Positions 18,610-29,400 of a stretch of 64,000 bases of DNA are shown here, piece by piece. The position numbers and the translations under genes are program-made. Origin of the DNA: Ravibacter sp964562455 (GTDB taxonomy: Bacteria; Bacteroidota; Bacteroidia; Cytophagales; Spirosomataceae); the NCBI GenBank assembly GCA_964562455.1, contig CAZLTN010000001.1:1-64000 (forward strand), in the 5' to 3' direction. Under the pieces are notes generated by a model that saw nothing but the letters and a program-made list of their open reading frames with translations, did no database searches and was not told where the DNA came from. Every line of letters begins with the position of its first letter. The stretch's first letter is position 1.

Positions 18610-20199
18610 TTAAGAATTAACGCGCTGTCTCCTCATCAAATACACAATTATCAGAGACAAAATAGCCAGCATGAGCCACAGGGCGTCGGTGACAAAGATG
18701 TGATGTTGGTTACCGGTGAGCGTACGCCAGAACCAGTTACCGGAAACAGCTCCGTTTGCCAGTGGAATGGCAAAGCCGAGAATTCCGGCACTCAGCAACG
18801 CACATTCGTTCGTAAAATAATTGTTCTTTTTTGACCAGAAATAGACAGACGCCAGCAGCCAGCTACCAAAGAAAACTGAGTTTAGGATAATACCTTTGTG
18901 GTCGCTCAGGCCCTGTGGCAAAAGTTTGATGACCAAAAATGAGAGAGCGGTAACCGGAAACATCGAAAGGCAAACAGCAAGATAGATGTAACCTACGGCC
19001 TGGTTAAATCTTCTTTTCTTTTCAGGTATATTTTTTTTGTTGCGCGCTTCCAGCCAGATAAGAACGCCCGTGATGATGACAAAACAGGTCGTGACAGATA
19101 ATAAGAAGTATAGGACTTTTACCGCAAGGTGCGGCCAGCCTTCCAATCCGAAATAGCCGAAGTGAAGCCGGTGGACAGCGGCAGATACAATTTCTTCATA
19201 GGGTTTATGGTAGGGGTCATGCATATGGCTGATCTTCCCCGTAACTACATCAAATTCAAGTTCTCCGAAGTTAAAAAAGCTGAACTTTGAACTCACCTCT
19301 CCATAGATATTCAGCTTCATCGCGGAACTCCCTGCATTGGAAAGGGAAATGTATGTCAGCTTGAAACCATCCCATTTTGATGAGGCGCTGTCGAGGTAGG
19401 TATTCAACCGGTAGTCGGTCAGATTTATACGAGGCCCGAGCGGATTGTCATGATGTCCATAGATGTCTTCATAAAATTTTGACTTATCCCCGTCATAAAG
19501 TAAAGCTCCTGAAGCCGCCACCAGGATCCCAAGTCCAAACCAGGCCCCAGTCAGCGCATACATGAACTGGAAAGGTATGCCGATGATGCCAAGAGCCGTA
19601 TGGGCATCCGTCCAGGCTGTTTTCAACTTTTCATAAGGCCTGAACAGATAAAAGTTCGGAATGATTTTCCTCCAATGTACAATGATGCCGCTCACCATCG
19701 CAAACAAAAAGAACAGGGAAACCATTCCGGATAAATAATACCCCGGCTCACCCAGTTGATAAAAGAAGTGGAGCTCGTACAGCAACCCTCCAAGTGTGGC
19801 CGATGCGCTTTTCGCCCTTTGCGAAACCTGGTAGGTTTCCCTGTCCAAAAGCAGATTCCTGTACTCTTTGGCTTCTCCGGTAGCCAGTGTGTCTTCCGAC
19901 TCTGATAAGTACAAGGGCTGCATGGCACCCGGCGCCAGCAGGTCAATGTAGATATTGCGCCCATATAAATCGTAGCCTTTGCTTTCCAGGGTACCAACCA
20001 GCCTGTCGAGGTCAATCGGTTTGGCTGTGGTGCTGTTAAATGCCGTTATATGTCTTTCGCCACTATGTTCCCATTCTTCGATCTCCTTCATAAACAGGGT
20101 GAAGGCGCCTGCAAAAAAGATTACAAAAAGGCCAATGGTGATGACGATACCACTTACGGTATGCAGATGAAAGTAGACGTTGTAGGTGCGTTTGCTCAT
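18610..20199 (-). CDS. PepSY domain-containing membrane protein, locus B
   Basis: About 529 residues from the ATG at 20199, which overlaps the DUF3649 stop in an ATGA arrangement; further upstream in-frame ATGs exist. Helix 1 (HTVSGIVITIGLFVIFFAGA) leads to a periplasmic PepSY part, then helices near HFFYQLGEPGYYLSGMVSLF, FQFMYALTGAWFGLGIL and further helices towards the C-terminus. Conserved His residues (YFHLHTVSG, HLHFGY-type segments) suit heme/iron or electron handling. It is longer than the locus A protein and has an extra C-terminal block of three to four helices (LLSAGILGFAIPLANGAVSG). It closes locus B. Confidence 0.85.
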   Translation of the reverse strand: MSKRTYNVYFHLHTVSGIVITIGLFVIFFAGAFTLFMKEIEEWEHSGERHITAFNSTTAKPIDLDRLVGTLESKGYDLYGRNIYIDLLAPGAMQPLYLSESEDTLATGEAKEYRNLLLDRETYQVSQRAKSASATLGGLLYELHFFYQLGEPGYYLSGMVSLFFLFAMVSGIIVHWRKIIPNFYLFRPYEKLKTAWTDAHTALGIIGIPFQFMYALTGAWFGLGILVAASGALLYDGDKSKFYEDIYGHHDNPLGPRINLTDYRLNTYLDSASSKWDGFKLTYISLSNAGSSAMKLNIYGEVSSKFSFFNFGELEFDVVTGKISHMHDPYHKPYEEIVSAAVHRLHFGYFGLEGWPHLAVKVLYFLLSVTTCFVIITGVLIWLEARNKKNIPEKKRRFNQAVGYIYLAVCLSMFPVTALSFLVIKLLPQGLSDHKGIILNSVFFGSWLLASVYFWSKKNNYFTNECALLSAGILGFAIPLANGAVSGNWFWRTLTGNQHHIFVTDALWLMLAILSLIIVYLMRRQRVNS

Positions 20200-20477
20200 G
20201 CCCATCGGGTGAAAAGGATGAATAAAAGAGAGGCTCCACCATACCACGCCCAGCATTTCCACCCGTTTTTAAACAGAAATGCCAGCAGCATCAACGCGCA
20301 CCACATCAGGAAGAGCGTATAGGAGTAAGTCAGCAAAACCGACTTACGGTCGTCTGCCCATGCCGCCCACATCAGGTGAAAAGAAGCGGAAACAAGATAG
20401 CCGCCTGCGATGGCTGCAGAAATCTTGGCAAAGCGTTGCCACCCGGACTGGGTCAGATATTTCGGATTTGCAGGCAT
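20196..20477 (-). CDS. DUF3649-like small membrane protein
   Basis: About 93 residues from the ATG at 20477 (MPANPKYLTQSGWQRFAKIS). Three hydrophobic helices include AAIAGGYLVSASFHLMWAAW and LLTYSYTLFLMWCALMLLAF. The size, helix count and its place between a DUF3325 gene and a PepSY gene match the DUF3649 component of iron-uptake operons known from Proteobacteria. The assignment is from that gene order and helix pattern. It overlaps the PepSY gene by four bases. Confidence 0.68.
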   Translation of the reverse strand: MPANPKYLTQSGWQRFAKISAAIAGGYLVSASFHLMWAAWADDRKSVLLTYSYTLFLMWCALMLLAFLFKNGWKCWAWYGGASLLFILFTRWA

Positions 20478-20496
20478 ATTATCAATAGCTGGCTTC

Positions 20497-20763
20497 CTAT
20501 GTTTTTCGAAGAGGGAGTAACGTGATAACAAATCCGCTGATGGTCATCAGGCTTATCAAAGCAAATAGTGAGCCTACGCCTGTCCCCAACTGCATTATGA
20601 ACATAGCCAGCGAAGCCAGAAGCATCGAGCTCCCCAATACTTTTGAAAAACCTCTGTATTTGTACAGACAGATATTGTGTTTGCGCTTCACGAACATAGC
20701 CCGGGCGGAAGTGCTATACAGGATATAGAAGCCGGCCAACTGAACAATAAAACTTAAAAGCAT
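20497..20763 (-). CDS. DUF3325-like small membrane protein
   Basis: 88 residues with three hydrophobic helices (LLSFIVQLAGFYILYSTSAR, LGSSMLLASLAMFIMQLGTG, LFALISLMTISGFVITLLPL). Between helices 1 and 2 lies a basic loop of the DUF3325 kind. It precedes DUF3649 and PepSY in the same order as in siderophore-receptor operons. A membrane accessory role in iron acquisition is inferred from context. No catalytic residue is visible. Confidence 0.68.
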   Translation of the reverse strand: MLLSFIVQLAGFYILYSTSARAMFVKRKHNICLYKYRGFSKVLGSSMLLASLAMFIMQLGTGVGSLFALISLMTISGFVITLLPLRKT

Positions 20764-20826
20764 ATCCGTGACATAGTGCGAACAACTGCCTCACACCGCT
20801 ACTGACGGATGTGAGAAAGCGGGAAT

Positions 20827-22047
20827 CTAGTTGAGTATATTCAGCGAAGGAGCATATACATTGTTACCGTCCAGCCTGGCGCCTACTTTGAAGTCATTCG
20901 CACCACCGCCTATCGTAATCTCATAGATATTCGCATTGCCGCCTTTTACACAAACCGGGATATAAAATTTGCCGTCCTTTACCGAATTCAGACTAAAGAT
21001 CTCATTCAAAGGGGCCTGAGGGATATTCAACTTTGTAACCGTTTTATTGTAAATATCGATCTTGTACAACTGGCCATAATTTTCATAAAGATTGTCCCAT
21101 ACACTCAAATCGCTTTCCTTAATAATATTTGCATATGCAATGCCCTGTCCGGCGTACCACGCGTTCCAGATGCTTACAGGCTCGGCAAATTTTTCCGACA
21201 CATTAAATGAATAGGCGTTATCATACTCTCCGTTTGCTATTTTAACAAATACACACGGCGTATTGGGCACATCCTCCGGATTTGAAGCCCATTGATTGCT
21301 CCGGAGGTTCCACTGATAAATGTCACCTTTTTCGTCTTTAAATAATCCCTTGGTTCTGTACCCTGCTACGCTTCCTGCCGAAGCCTTGCTGATAATCGTT
21401 TTTGGATTGCTGAAAGAAGGATAATCGTATACGATGGTAATAAGAGAATCGGGAATTTCACCAAAAACCTCAGGTATTGAATACTCGCCCCCTACATATA
21501 CTTTATTGCCCGAAACAAGCGCACGACACCAGGTCGGTTTATAACGACCGATGTTGGGCATCTTGAAGCTGCCAAAACTTTCAACCTTAAAGGTAGCCAG
21601 GTCGACAATGGCATAGGGCGCATTTCCCTGGTCGTTTGGAAAATTCATTAACAGGATATCATTCGTCTCAGCCAAATCCATATAGCGGGCAAAGGAGCCG
21701 GACATGACAGCCGCCGTGGAAATAGCGTCTTCTTTGGTGATCCCCGTTTCGGTGATCTTGTACTTATCCAGTGTTGCTTCTTCACCGTTCACTACGTACA
21801 GGTAGCCGTCTTTCACTACAGCGTGATGCGCAATACCTTCAACGCCGTTGCCAAGCACCGATATGTTGCCAGACATGATGTCTTTGGAAGGAACCATATA
21901 ATATTCTTCGTCTACTTCAATCCCTACAAAGTATTCCATCAGATCCGTTTGATCTGCTACCGGATCATTCTCTTTACAGGACGTGATAAACAGGGCCGTT
22001 GCCATGGCAATTGCCGGGAAGGTATGAAACCGACTGATCATTTTCAT
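20827..22047 (-). CDS. DUF4374-family lipoprotein, locus B
   Basis: 406 residues. A lipoprotein signal ends at ALFITSC (Cys24). Propeller-like strands follow (SGNISVLGNGVEGIAHHAVV, DGYLYVVNGEEATLDKYKIT, KDEKGDIYQWNLRSNQW). It begins one base after the receptor stop codon, so translation is probably coupled. The DEKGDIY segment is shared with the two locus A paralogues, which marks a conserved structural element of the family. Confidence 0.83.
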   Translation of the reverse strand: MKMISRFHTFPAIAMATALFITSCKENDPVADQTDLMEYFVGIEVDEEYYMVPSKDIMSGNISVLGNGVEGIAHHAVVKDGYLYVVNGEEATLDKYKITETGITKEDAISTAAVMSGSFARYMDLAETNDILLMNFPNDQGNAPYAIVDLATFKVESFGSFKMPNIGRYKPTWCRALVSGNKVYVGGEYSIPEVFGEIPDSLITIVYDYPSFSNPKTIISKASAGSVAGYRTKGLFKDEKGDIYQWNLRSNQWASNPEDVPNTPCVFVKIANGEYDNAYSFNVSEKFAEPVSIWNAWYAGQGIAYANIIKESDLSVWDNLYENYGQLYKIDIYNKTVTKLNIPQAPLNEIFSLNSVKDGKFYIPVCVKGGNANIYEITIGGGANDFKVGARLDGNNVYAPSLNILN

Positions 22048-22048
22048 G

Positions 22049-24472
22049 TTATTGATTGGATGTTATTTGATATTTCACTTTAATAAATGCAGCTCTTCCG
22101 GGCTTCTGAAGCAGGAAATTGTCGTAGGCCTGTGTATTTGTAAAATTGGACAGGTCAAAAGACAGATTGAGTTTCTGCCCGGGAAATGTATACCCGATCC
22201 CAAGGTCAAAAATCAACTGACTCGGGATCATGTTTTTCGTATCCCTGCTTCCCAGGCTCGGCCAGTTGAGAAAAAACTCATGCAGGTAGTTTGCGTGGAG
22301 ATAGGCAAACAGCTTTGATTTTTTCCGGATCACATTGGGCAGGTTGGCCGAAATTCCCGCATTGCCCAGCAGGTAGGGAGTGTTTCTGAGCCGGTCGCCA
22401 TAAAGTACATTCCGTACACCATTGTCCAGCCGTTGGTTGTTCCGGATGTCCAGCCAGGTCGCATTGACATTTGCTTTTAACCAATGGTCCAATTCATATA
22501 CCACTTCCGCCTCTATTCCTTTCCCAAGGGTCTGAGCCACGTTTTCATACATGCCGTCGTCCTTGGCAATCTTATAGATTAACAGGTTTTCCGTATCCCT
22601 GTAAAAGGTACTGGTGACAAGTGTCAGGTTCTGCCGGCGACCGACAGGAATCCGTCCCCACGTTACACCCAGGTTCATATTCAGGCTCTGTTCGGGTTTT
22701 ATGTTCGGATTATTGACCACCAGCACACCATTTCCCAATGCCTCTGTAGGCGTAGGCAGCCGGGTCGCCTGCTCAATGGAAAATTTTGCCAGGAAAAGGT
22801 GATGGATCTTATAAGACGCAGCTATTCCGCCTCCCCAGTTGGTTTTATTGTTCTTTATCGGAACTGCAGTCGCCCGGGGCGTACCGTCGACAAGAAAATA
22901 TTCCAGTTTATTGGAGGTAGTCTTAAAATCGTACCACTTTATAAATGCGTTGACGTATAGCTTTTCTTCCAGCTTTTTGGTTTCGAGAGACAAACCGGCA
23001 AACTGCCTGCCAATGTTTTGAGGCGCGATCAGCGGCACCCGAAAGGCCGAAACGAAAGGGTCTTCGCCATGTCTTTTGGCTGCCGAATTAAAGTAATTAA
23101 ATCCTATTTTAAATTCAGCAGGCAACTCATAGGTAAGATTGGCTCTTCCAATCCAGGAGGCTTCATACATGGTGAACAGCGACTTTCCGTTCCGCGCTAT
23201 TTCTCCTCCGCCTTGGTCATGGGGTGTGGTCTGGCCTTTCCAGTTATAAAAGGCCATAGTTGTGTCTACCGTTTGTCCTTCCCTGTTCGAAAAGCCGGCA
23301 AACAAACTAAGGGTCAAACCTTTAGCAAAAAGGTCATCTTTCCGGCAGGAAACATGCGGTATGAGCAACAACTCCTTATTATGCAGTTTGCCATATACGG
23401 TGGCCATGGTCTGCCCGGTTTGTATGCCTTTGGTTTGCGCGGATGCCAGCAGGCTTATAAAGAACTGATCGGCCCACTTTTTGTCCGTAAAGCCAATGTC
23501 CACTTTTCCGTTAAGGGTTTTAAACTGGTCGTTGAACCGTGTGGCCGGATTTTCTCTTGTAAATTCAACAGCTTTAAAACCGGTAGAGGCGTCGGCATAA
23601 TTGACTCCCCGGCCCCATACTTTGTAGTTATTGTCGGAGTAAGTGTAAAAACCGGAAAAACGAGCGGTAAAATGGCTGGCAGAGTCGGTATATTGGCCGT
23701 GCAGCAGCGCCTGGTGGGTATTGAATGAGCCGAAACTGTAACTCGCTTCAAGAAACTTTTTGCTTTTGGTATCCGAGACGACATTAATTGCTCCGCCCAG
23801 TGCATCCGAGCCGAGGTCGACCGGAACCACACCTTTATAAATATCAACGCGCTTTATAAGTGAAACCGGGAGATTATTAACAGTATACGATGACCCAAAA
23901 TATTCCATAGGTATGCCGTCTATGAAAAACGTAACCGCATTTCCTGACATCCCATTGAGTGAGTAGCTGTAATTGGAACCTACGCCTCCCTCCTGGCGAA
24001 CCCGTACGCCAGGCGTCCAATCCAATATCCTGTTTATTTGTACGCTTTGATTTTGCAGCGCCCTGGTTTCTATGGATTCTATACTGAATCCGGTTTCTTT
24101 TAACTCCTGCACTTCGGTTTTGCCGACAACGGTTACTTCGTCCAAAGTGGTTCTGCTTTCCCGCAGCACAATTTTCAAAGCGGCATTATCTCCCTTTTTG
24201 AGCTGTAGAGGAAGCTCGTAAGTCAGGTGGCCTATATAAGAAACCAGCAAGGTGTAACTGCCTGCAGGGACCTTAAGCTCAAATTCCCCCCGTATGTCGG
24301 TAGTAGCTGCATAATCCGTGCCTTTTAGTCCCACCGAAGCATAGGAGACAGGAAGACCCGAAGTGGTAACGACAACGCCTCTTATAATACCTTTGTCTTC
24401 CGGCTGTGCATAGCTTGTAAGGTTCAGGAAGCAAGCAAATGCTGCAAAAAGTGATAATAATTTGAATATCAA
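22049..24472 (-). CDS. TonB-dependent outer-membrane receptor, locus B
   Basis: 807 residues. A signal peptide (FAAFACFLNLTSYAQ) is followed by a carboxypeptidase-regulatory-like domain (about 30-110, IRGVVVTTSGLPVSYASVGL). The plug has DWTPGVRVRQEGGVGSNYSY and VDLGSDALGGAINVVSD, and the barrel runs to the C-terminus. The plug is clearly related to the receptor of locus A (shared REQGG/RQEGG and GSDALGG), so the loci are ancient paralogues. There is no SusD. The accessory set DUF4374-DUF3325-DUF3649-PepSY suggests siderophore uptake. Confidence 0.9.
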   Translation of the reverse strand: MIFKLLSLFAAFACFLNLTSYAQPEDKGIIRGVVVTTSGLPVSYASVGLKGTDYAATTDIRGEFELKVPAGSYTLLVSYIGHLTYELPLQLKKGDNAALKIVLRESRTTLDEVTVVGKTEVQELKETGFSIESIETRALQNQSVQINRILDWTPGVRVRQEGGVGSNYSYSLNGMSGNAVTFFIDGIPMEYFGSSYTVNNLPVSLIKRVDIYKGVVPVDLGSDALGGAINVVSDTKSKKFLEASYSFGSFNTHQALLHGQYTDSASHFTARFSGFYTYSDNNYKVWGRGVNYADASTGFKAVEFTRENPATRFNDQFKTLNGKVDIGFTDKKWADQFFISLLASAQTKGIQTGQTMATVYGKLHNKELLLIPHVSCRKDDLFAKGLTLSLFAGFSNREGQTVDTTMAFYNWKGQTTPHDQGGGEIARNGKSLFTMYEASWIGRANLTYELPAEFKIGFNYFNSAAKRHGEDPFVSAFRVPLIAPQNIGRQFAGLSLETKKLEEKLYVNAFIKWYDFKTTSNKLEYFLVDGTPRATAVPIKNNKTNWGGGIAASYKIHHLFLAKFSIEQATRLPTPTEALGNGVLVVNNPNIKPEQSLNMNLGVTWGRIPVGRRQNLTLVTSTFYRDTENLLIYKIAKDDGMYENVAQTLGKGIEAEVVYELDHWLKANVNATWLDIRNNQRLDNGVRNVLYGDRLRNTPYLLGNAGISANLPNVIRKKSKLFAYLHANYLHEFFLNWPSLGSRDTKNMIPSQLIFDLGIGYTFPGQKLNLSFDLSNFTNTQAYDNFLLQKPGRAAFIKVKYQITSNQ

Positions 24473-24570
24473 TTGCTTGTAAATCTATTAATTATAAAGC
24501 TTATTTATTATTTAGATTCGTTAAGAATAACAAATGTGGTAATATTGCAGAAGAAAAAAAAGACGAATCT

Positions 24571-25698
24571 GTGAACGACTCAGTTTACCACCTCAACGAC
24601 ACATTGTTTACCAGTTATGGTGCCGCGATGAGCGAAAAGAAGCCGAATTGGCTGCAACTCCGGCTTTCGTCACCCTATCTGAAAGAGATAGTATACCAGG
24701 TGGTGATCGTCCTGGTGTTGCTGTTGTCTTATTCGTTCGAACTTGACGAGGACCGACATCAGTCGCTGCAAACATTATTCACGCCTTCCAAACTCGCCTT
24801 TTTTGCTAACTACCTCGCCGCAGCGATGGTCATTAATTATATTCTTCTGCCTGTTTTTTATTACCGGAGGAAAACGAGCCTGTTTATAGCCGCGCTTGTA
24901 GCTGTGCTGACGGTCGTCATCCTGATCGATGAGTTCATCCTGGAGCAGATCTTTTTTCCCAATACGCGTGGGACGCATTTCCCTGGGTTACTATTTACGC
25001 TGGTTGAAACGCTTCCCATTATTATAATCATTGTTGCCTTCAAGCTGGCATGGGATTCCAATCGGAAACAAAGTGAAGTGGAGCGTTTAAAGAGTTTGAT
25101 GAAAGAAAGTGAAGTCCAATTTTTGAAATCACAGATCAATCCGCACTTTTTATTCAATAACCTCAATAGTATCTACGCGTACGCGATCGACAATTCGCCA
25201 AAAACTCCGTCAATTATCCTGGAGTTATCGGCGGTATTAAGGTACATGTTGTACGATTGCAGGACAAACCTTGTAGCGCTTTCCAGGGAAATACAGCACC
25301 TTGAAAACTACGTGGCGCTGAGCCGGTTACAGATCGAAAACAGGGGAAAAATCCGCTTCACCAAAGACATTGTTGAAGCGGATTTCTCAATTCCTCCGCT
25401 GATCCTAATTGTCTTCGTTGAAAATGCCTTTAAGCACAGCTCGGGAAGCCAGGCGGCAGACATTGATATCGATATCTGTGTGTGTGTTTCGGAAGAGGGG
25501 AAATTGATATTTTTATGTAAAAACAATTATTCACCGAACTATCATCACACCAGTCTGGAAAAGGGTATCGGATTGGAAAATGTAAAGAAACGCCTGGATC
25601 TGCAATACGCCGGCGAACATGAACTCAACATAAAAGACGACGGTAATATTTTCACTACCACATTAATAATGCAATTAAAAAAAACGGATAAGGCATGA
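24571..25698 (+). CDS. LytS-type sensor histidine kinase
   Basis: 375 residues from a GTG at 24571; an ATG at 24628 (MSEKKPNWLQL) is an alternative and perhaps better start. Four transmembrane helices lie between about 40 and 160. Next is the His_kinase domain with phospho-His192 in SQINPHFLFNNLNSIY, then an HATPase domain (FVENAFKHSSGSQ, GIGLENVKKRLDLQY). Its stop overlaps the start of the LytTR regulator, a standard pairing. It is divergent from locus B with a 98-bp shared AT-rich gap, so it could respond to, or act on, the receptor operon. Confidence 0.92.
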   Translation: MNDSVYHLNDTLFTSYGAAMSEKKPNWLQLRLSSPYLKEIVYQVVIVLVLLLSYSFELDEDRHQSLQTLFTPSKLAFFANYLAAAMVINYILLPVFYYRRKTSLFIAALVAVLTVVILIDEFILEQIFFPNTRGTHFPGLLFTLVETLPIIIIIVAFKLAWDSNRKQSEVERLKSLMKESEVQFLKSQINPHFLFNNLNSIYAYAIDNSPKTPSIILELSAVLRYMLYDCRTNLVALSREIQHLENYVALSRLQIENRGKIRFTKDIVEADFSIPPLILIVFVENAFKHSSGSQAADIDIDICVCVSEEGKLIFLCKNNYSPNYHHTSLEKGIGLENVKKRLDLQYAGEHELNIKDDGNIFTTTLIMQLKKTDKA

Positions 25699-26387
25699 GA
25701 AGTATTATTATAGAAGATCAGGCTCCGGCGCAGCATATATTACAGAAATATATCAGCAACACAGAGAGCCTTGAACTCGAAATGACGTTTTGCGACGCGC
25801 TTGAAGCCAAGGCCTACCTCAGGGATCACCCCGTTGACCTGATCTTTTTAGACATCAACCTCCCACGGTTTTCGGGAATGAATTTTTTGAGGTCTGAACA
25901 AAGCCATCCGCTTACAATCCTTACAACTGCCTATTCGGAATTTGCCCTCGAAAGCTATCAGTTCAATGTTGTTGACTACCTGCTCAAACCATTTTCTTTC
26001 GAACGATTTTCTAAGGCTATCGATAAAGTCAAAGCAATGACCTCGTCGATAAAGCAAATACATAAAAACGAAACACCAGCCGATAAATACGTATATGTAA
26101 AGTCTGGCCATGATCTTGTAAAAATCAACAGGGCCGATATCATTTTCATCAAATCGGATGGCGATTATACCGAGGTCGTTACTGCTTCAAATAAATATCT
26201 GACGTCTGCGCCCCTAAAGGATTGGGTAGCGAAGCTGGATAATGATTTCAAACAAGTACATAAGTCATACATTATAAATGCCGCCCAACTAAAGAAAATC
26301 TCACATAATAAAATCCATTTATCTAACGGACAGGTCATTCCCATAGGAAGGGCTTTCAAGAATCATTTTATGAATAGTCTGCCCTGA
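25695..26387 (+). CDS. LytTR-family response regulator
   Basis: 230 residues. The receiver domain (about 1-115) has the acidic patch IIIEDQAP, phosphoacceptor Asp53 (DLIFLDINLPRFSGM) and Lys in YLLKPFSF. A LytTR DNA-binding domain (about 135-228) includes YVYVKSGHDLVKI, IKSDGDYTEVVT and QVHKSYIINAAQLKKI. It overlaps the kinase gene by four bases. Likely targets are nearby promoters such as locus B, but no repeated LytTR sites were seen. Confidence 0.93.
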   Translation: MRSIIIEDQAPAQHILQKYISNTESLELEMTFCDALEAKAYLRDHPVDLIFLDINLPRFSGMNFLRSEQSHPLTILTTAYSEFALESYQFNVVDYLLKPFSFERFSKAIDKVKAMTSSIKQIHKNETPADKYVYVKSGHDLVKINRADIIFIKSDGDYTEVVTASNKYLTSAPLKDWVAKLDNDFKQVHKSYIINAAQLKKISHNKIHLSNGQVIPIGRAFKNHFMNSLP

Positions 26388-26411
26388 TTAGCCTGGAATA
26401 TCAGAGGCTAT

Positions 26412-29400
26412 CTACTTCACGATCACGATCCTCGAAGTTTTGGTTTGCCCGTTTCTGAACAACAGTTCCACCACATACACCCCCACTCCTACCGACCTCA
26501 CATCGACAGACCGGCTAAGTCCGGTGCGGTCTGAGTCGTATACGGTAATTCCGTTCAGGTTATGGATTTTAACAGATCCGACATTTTTCCAGTCCGCGGT
26601 CTCCACGGTGAAACGGTCGGAAACGGGGTTGGGAAAAATTCTTACATCAGAGCCCCGGTCGATCCAGGCGCTTTGTATACGGCTATAGGTGAATGACTTA
26701 TCCATATCCACTATTTTCAACCTGTAGTAGTTCCTGCCTACAGGCGGGTTCTGATGAAGGAAAGTGTAATTTTTAACCGACCCGCTCTCTCCCCCTGCCG
26801 CTATTGCGCCCGCCGGCTGCCATTGTTTTCCATCCGAACTATGCTGCACCTCAAACACTTCGCTATTGGTTTCCATGGAAGTAGTCCAGCGCAGCCTGAC
26901 GTGCCGTTCCTCTTTAAATGCGCTGAAGTTGACCAGGGTGACCGGAAGGATTGTTTCTTCTGCAGAAAGACTGAAAATACTGAAATGGGTGGTACTGAAT
27001 GCCACTTCCCAACGCATCTTATCAGCATTCCAGGTAACCATTCCGGGACGGATTATTTCATTGGGATAGCCACTGAGAGAGATATGGTAGATACGAAGGT
27101 TGGCGATGCCCTGGCGATCGGAAGGGCCGGTGGGCAGCTTTATGGTTCTGACTTTGTTAAAGATGTTAAAGTCTTCCTGGTAAAAATATAAGACAAGATC
27201 GGCTGCGTAGTCGCCGGATATGTCCGGTGCGGGGCGGTAAGGGGCGAGCCGGTAACCGGCTGCTTCTCCCAACGGACTGGGTAGCACCGATAACCATGGC
27301 GCAGAAGACGATGCCAGTGCCGGCGAATTTATCGTTCCGACAGGCGTACAGGCATCCACGAGCGGGTTCGTACCGGCCGCAATCACCTGGTAACCTTCAT
27401 GGAATTGTACGCCCGGAGCAGATTCGCTGACATTGAGTATCGTGGAAACGGATATTTTACCGCAGGCAGCAGTCTCGATTGTGTATGTAATTGTGGTAGT
27501 GCCGGCTGTCAGGAGCGATACCTCACCGGCCGGATCTACGCTTGCCACTTCCGGGTTGCCGGAGGTCCATTCGCCCGTATATGACGAGGGATCAGAAAGT
27601 CCGTATGTGAACTTCCCCTCGCTCAGACACACATTGCGTGGCCCCCAGAGGGTTCCTGCAGAGAATACCTTGACTGTTTTTTCGACTATCAGGTTGCCGC
27701 CCGGAGGTGTATAGGTAATGGTTACTTCTCCCGGGGAAAGAGGGGTAAAAACTCCGTTCTGATTGATTACACCAACCGGACTGTTGCCCGTTGTCCATCT
27801 TCCCCCCGGAGTGGAGTTTGTTACCGAATACTGGTAGGGACCGGACGCAATTTCACAAATTTCGGAAGAACCCGACATAATTCCGTTCGACTGGATATAA
27901 ACCAGCTTGCCCGGCTTTTTGTCCTCGCAATCGGCATTATTGACATAGGTAAGCGCTGTAATTCCCAGCCCGACCGGCGTAAGTTTTCCATTCTGGTCAA
28001 TGGTCGCTACTGCGGGATTCAGCGAAGTCCAGGTCCCGCCGGGAGGATTGGCTGAAGAATATTCATACTTTTTGAGCCAATCCTCTTCGCTGTTAACAAG
28101 AATGCTCTCAGGCCCGGCGATCGGACGCAAATAATTCAGCATGATTGTTTTTGAAAGCTTATATGAGCAGGGGCTGGACACTTCATACTCAACTGTGACG
28201 GTTCCGGACCCGGTGACGGTCAACACTCCCGTAGACGTACCGATCGATGCAATAGCGGGGGCGCTGCCATCAGTTAAGGGCGCTATTCCCCAACTCCCTT
28301 CGGTAAGGAACGGGGGAGTCAGTACGAGTGGTTTATCACCCTCCATTACGCAGATCAGGTCGGGGATATAAAGCTCCTGTCCGGCGGGATCGCTCACCGT
28401 CAGCCCGGCCTCTGTCTTTGAAATACAACCGCCGAAGGAAACCGTGTAGCTTATGGTAGTATAACCGGCGCTTAGTAACGTGATGTATTTCCCGTCGTCA
28501 GATACGGTTGCTACGTACTCCATACCCGAAGACCAGACGCCGCCCGGCTCACCTACCAGGTTCAGAGCCAGCCGCTCACCTTCCTCCAGGCACACGTGTT
28601 GCGGTAATTCTATTTTACCGGCCGAATTAACCCGCACTTCTTTTTCAGCATAGATAAATCCTGACGGATTGCAGTCCGACGGAACCGTATACCGGACCAT
28701 AACTGTACCTGCGGCTAACGGCCTGGCTTCTCCGGTTTCTTCCGATATGGTGAGAACGGATTCATCGGAAGACGACCACCTCCCCTCGTCACTGGCTGTC
28801 GGATTGGAATAAATCGTGTGAGCTTCCGCACTCAGACAGAGGGCGCTTTCTCCGATAATAAGGCCTGTAAAACATTCGTCCGCCGGGCGAATCGTCTGAA
28901 TACCGGCTGCATTGGATTGGTTATTGGCAATTGATGGAGCAACCCCGCTGAAAGAGACGGTCGGATAGGGATTGGAACCATGGATATGAAACGTCCTGTT
29001 GACAGTTGCCGTAGAAGATACATTGGCCTTTATCTTCAGGTAGGTAGTGCTTCCGGCCGGGAGAGAGACGCCCGTGATATCAAAGTCAAGAGGCTCTCCC
29101 GCTCCTAGCAAGGTATCATCTGTGCCGATCAGCACGTCTTCACCGGATGTCCCGGCATCATTGCGGTACAGGTTAAACGATATAAAGTCACCGGCTTCGT
29201 ACGTCCCCGCAGTATATGCACGCAATCGGCTCAGGGTTGCCCCTATGCTCCCCATCACCAGCTTAATGGCATAGACCGGGTGGTTAACAGCCCCCTGACG
29301 CACGTTTTGGGCGGGGACAGGCTCGCTGGTAATGGTCACATTGGATGCACCGATAGTCAGCAAACCTGCCACATTGGTCTGGTTGTTCGTCACGACGGGA

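Noticed and set aside
23018..23728. 236-codon plus-strand frame inside the locus B receptor
   Set aside because: Antisense shadow of the receptor barrel region.
15965..24525. Fur boxes upstream of both TonB receptors
   Set aside because: Only a loosely shared AT-rich motif was found, too weak in this composition to call as defined Fur sites.
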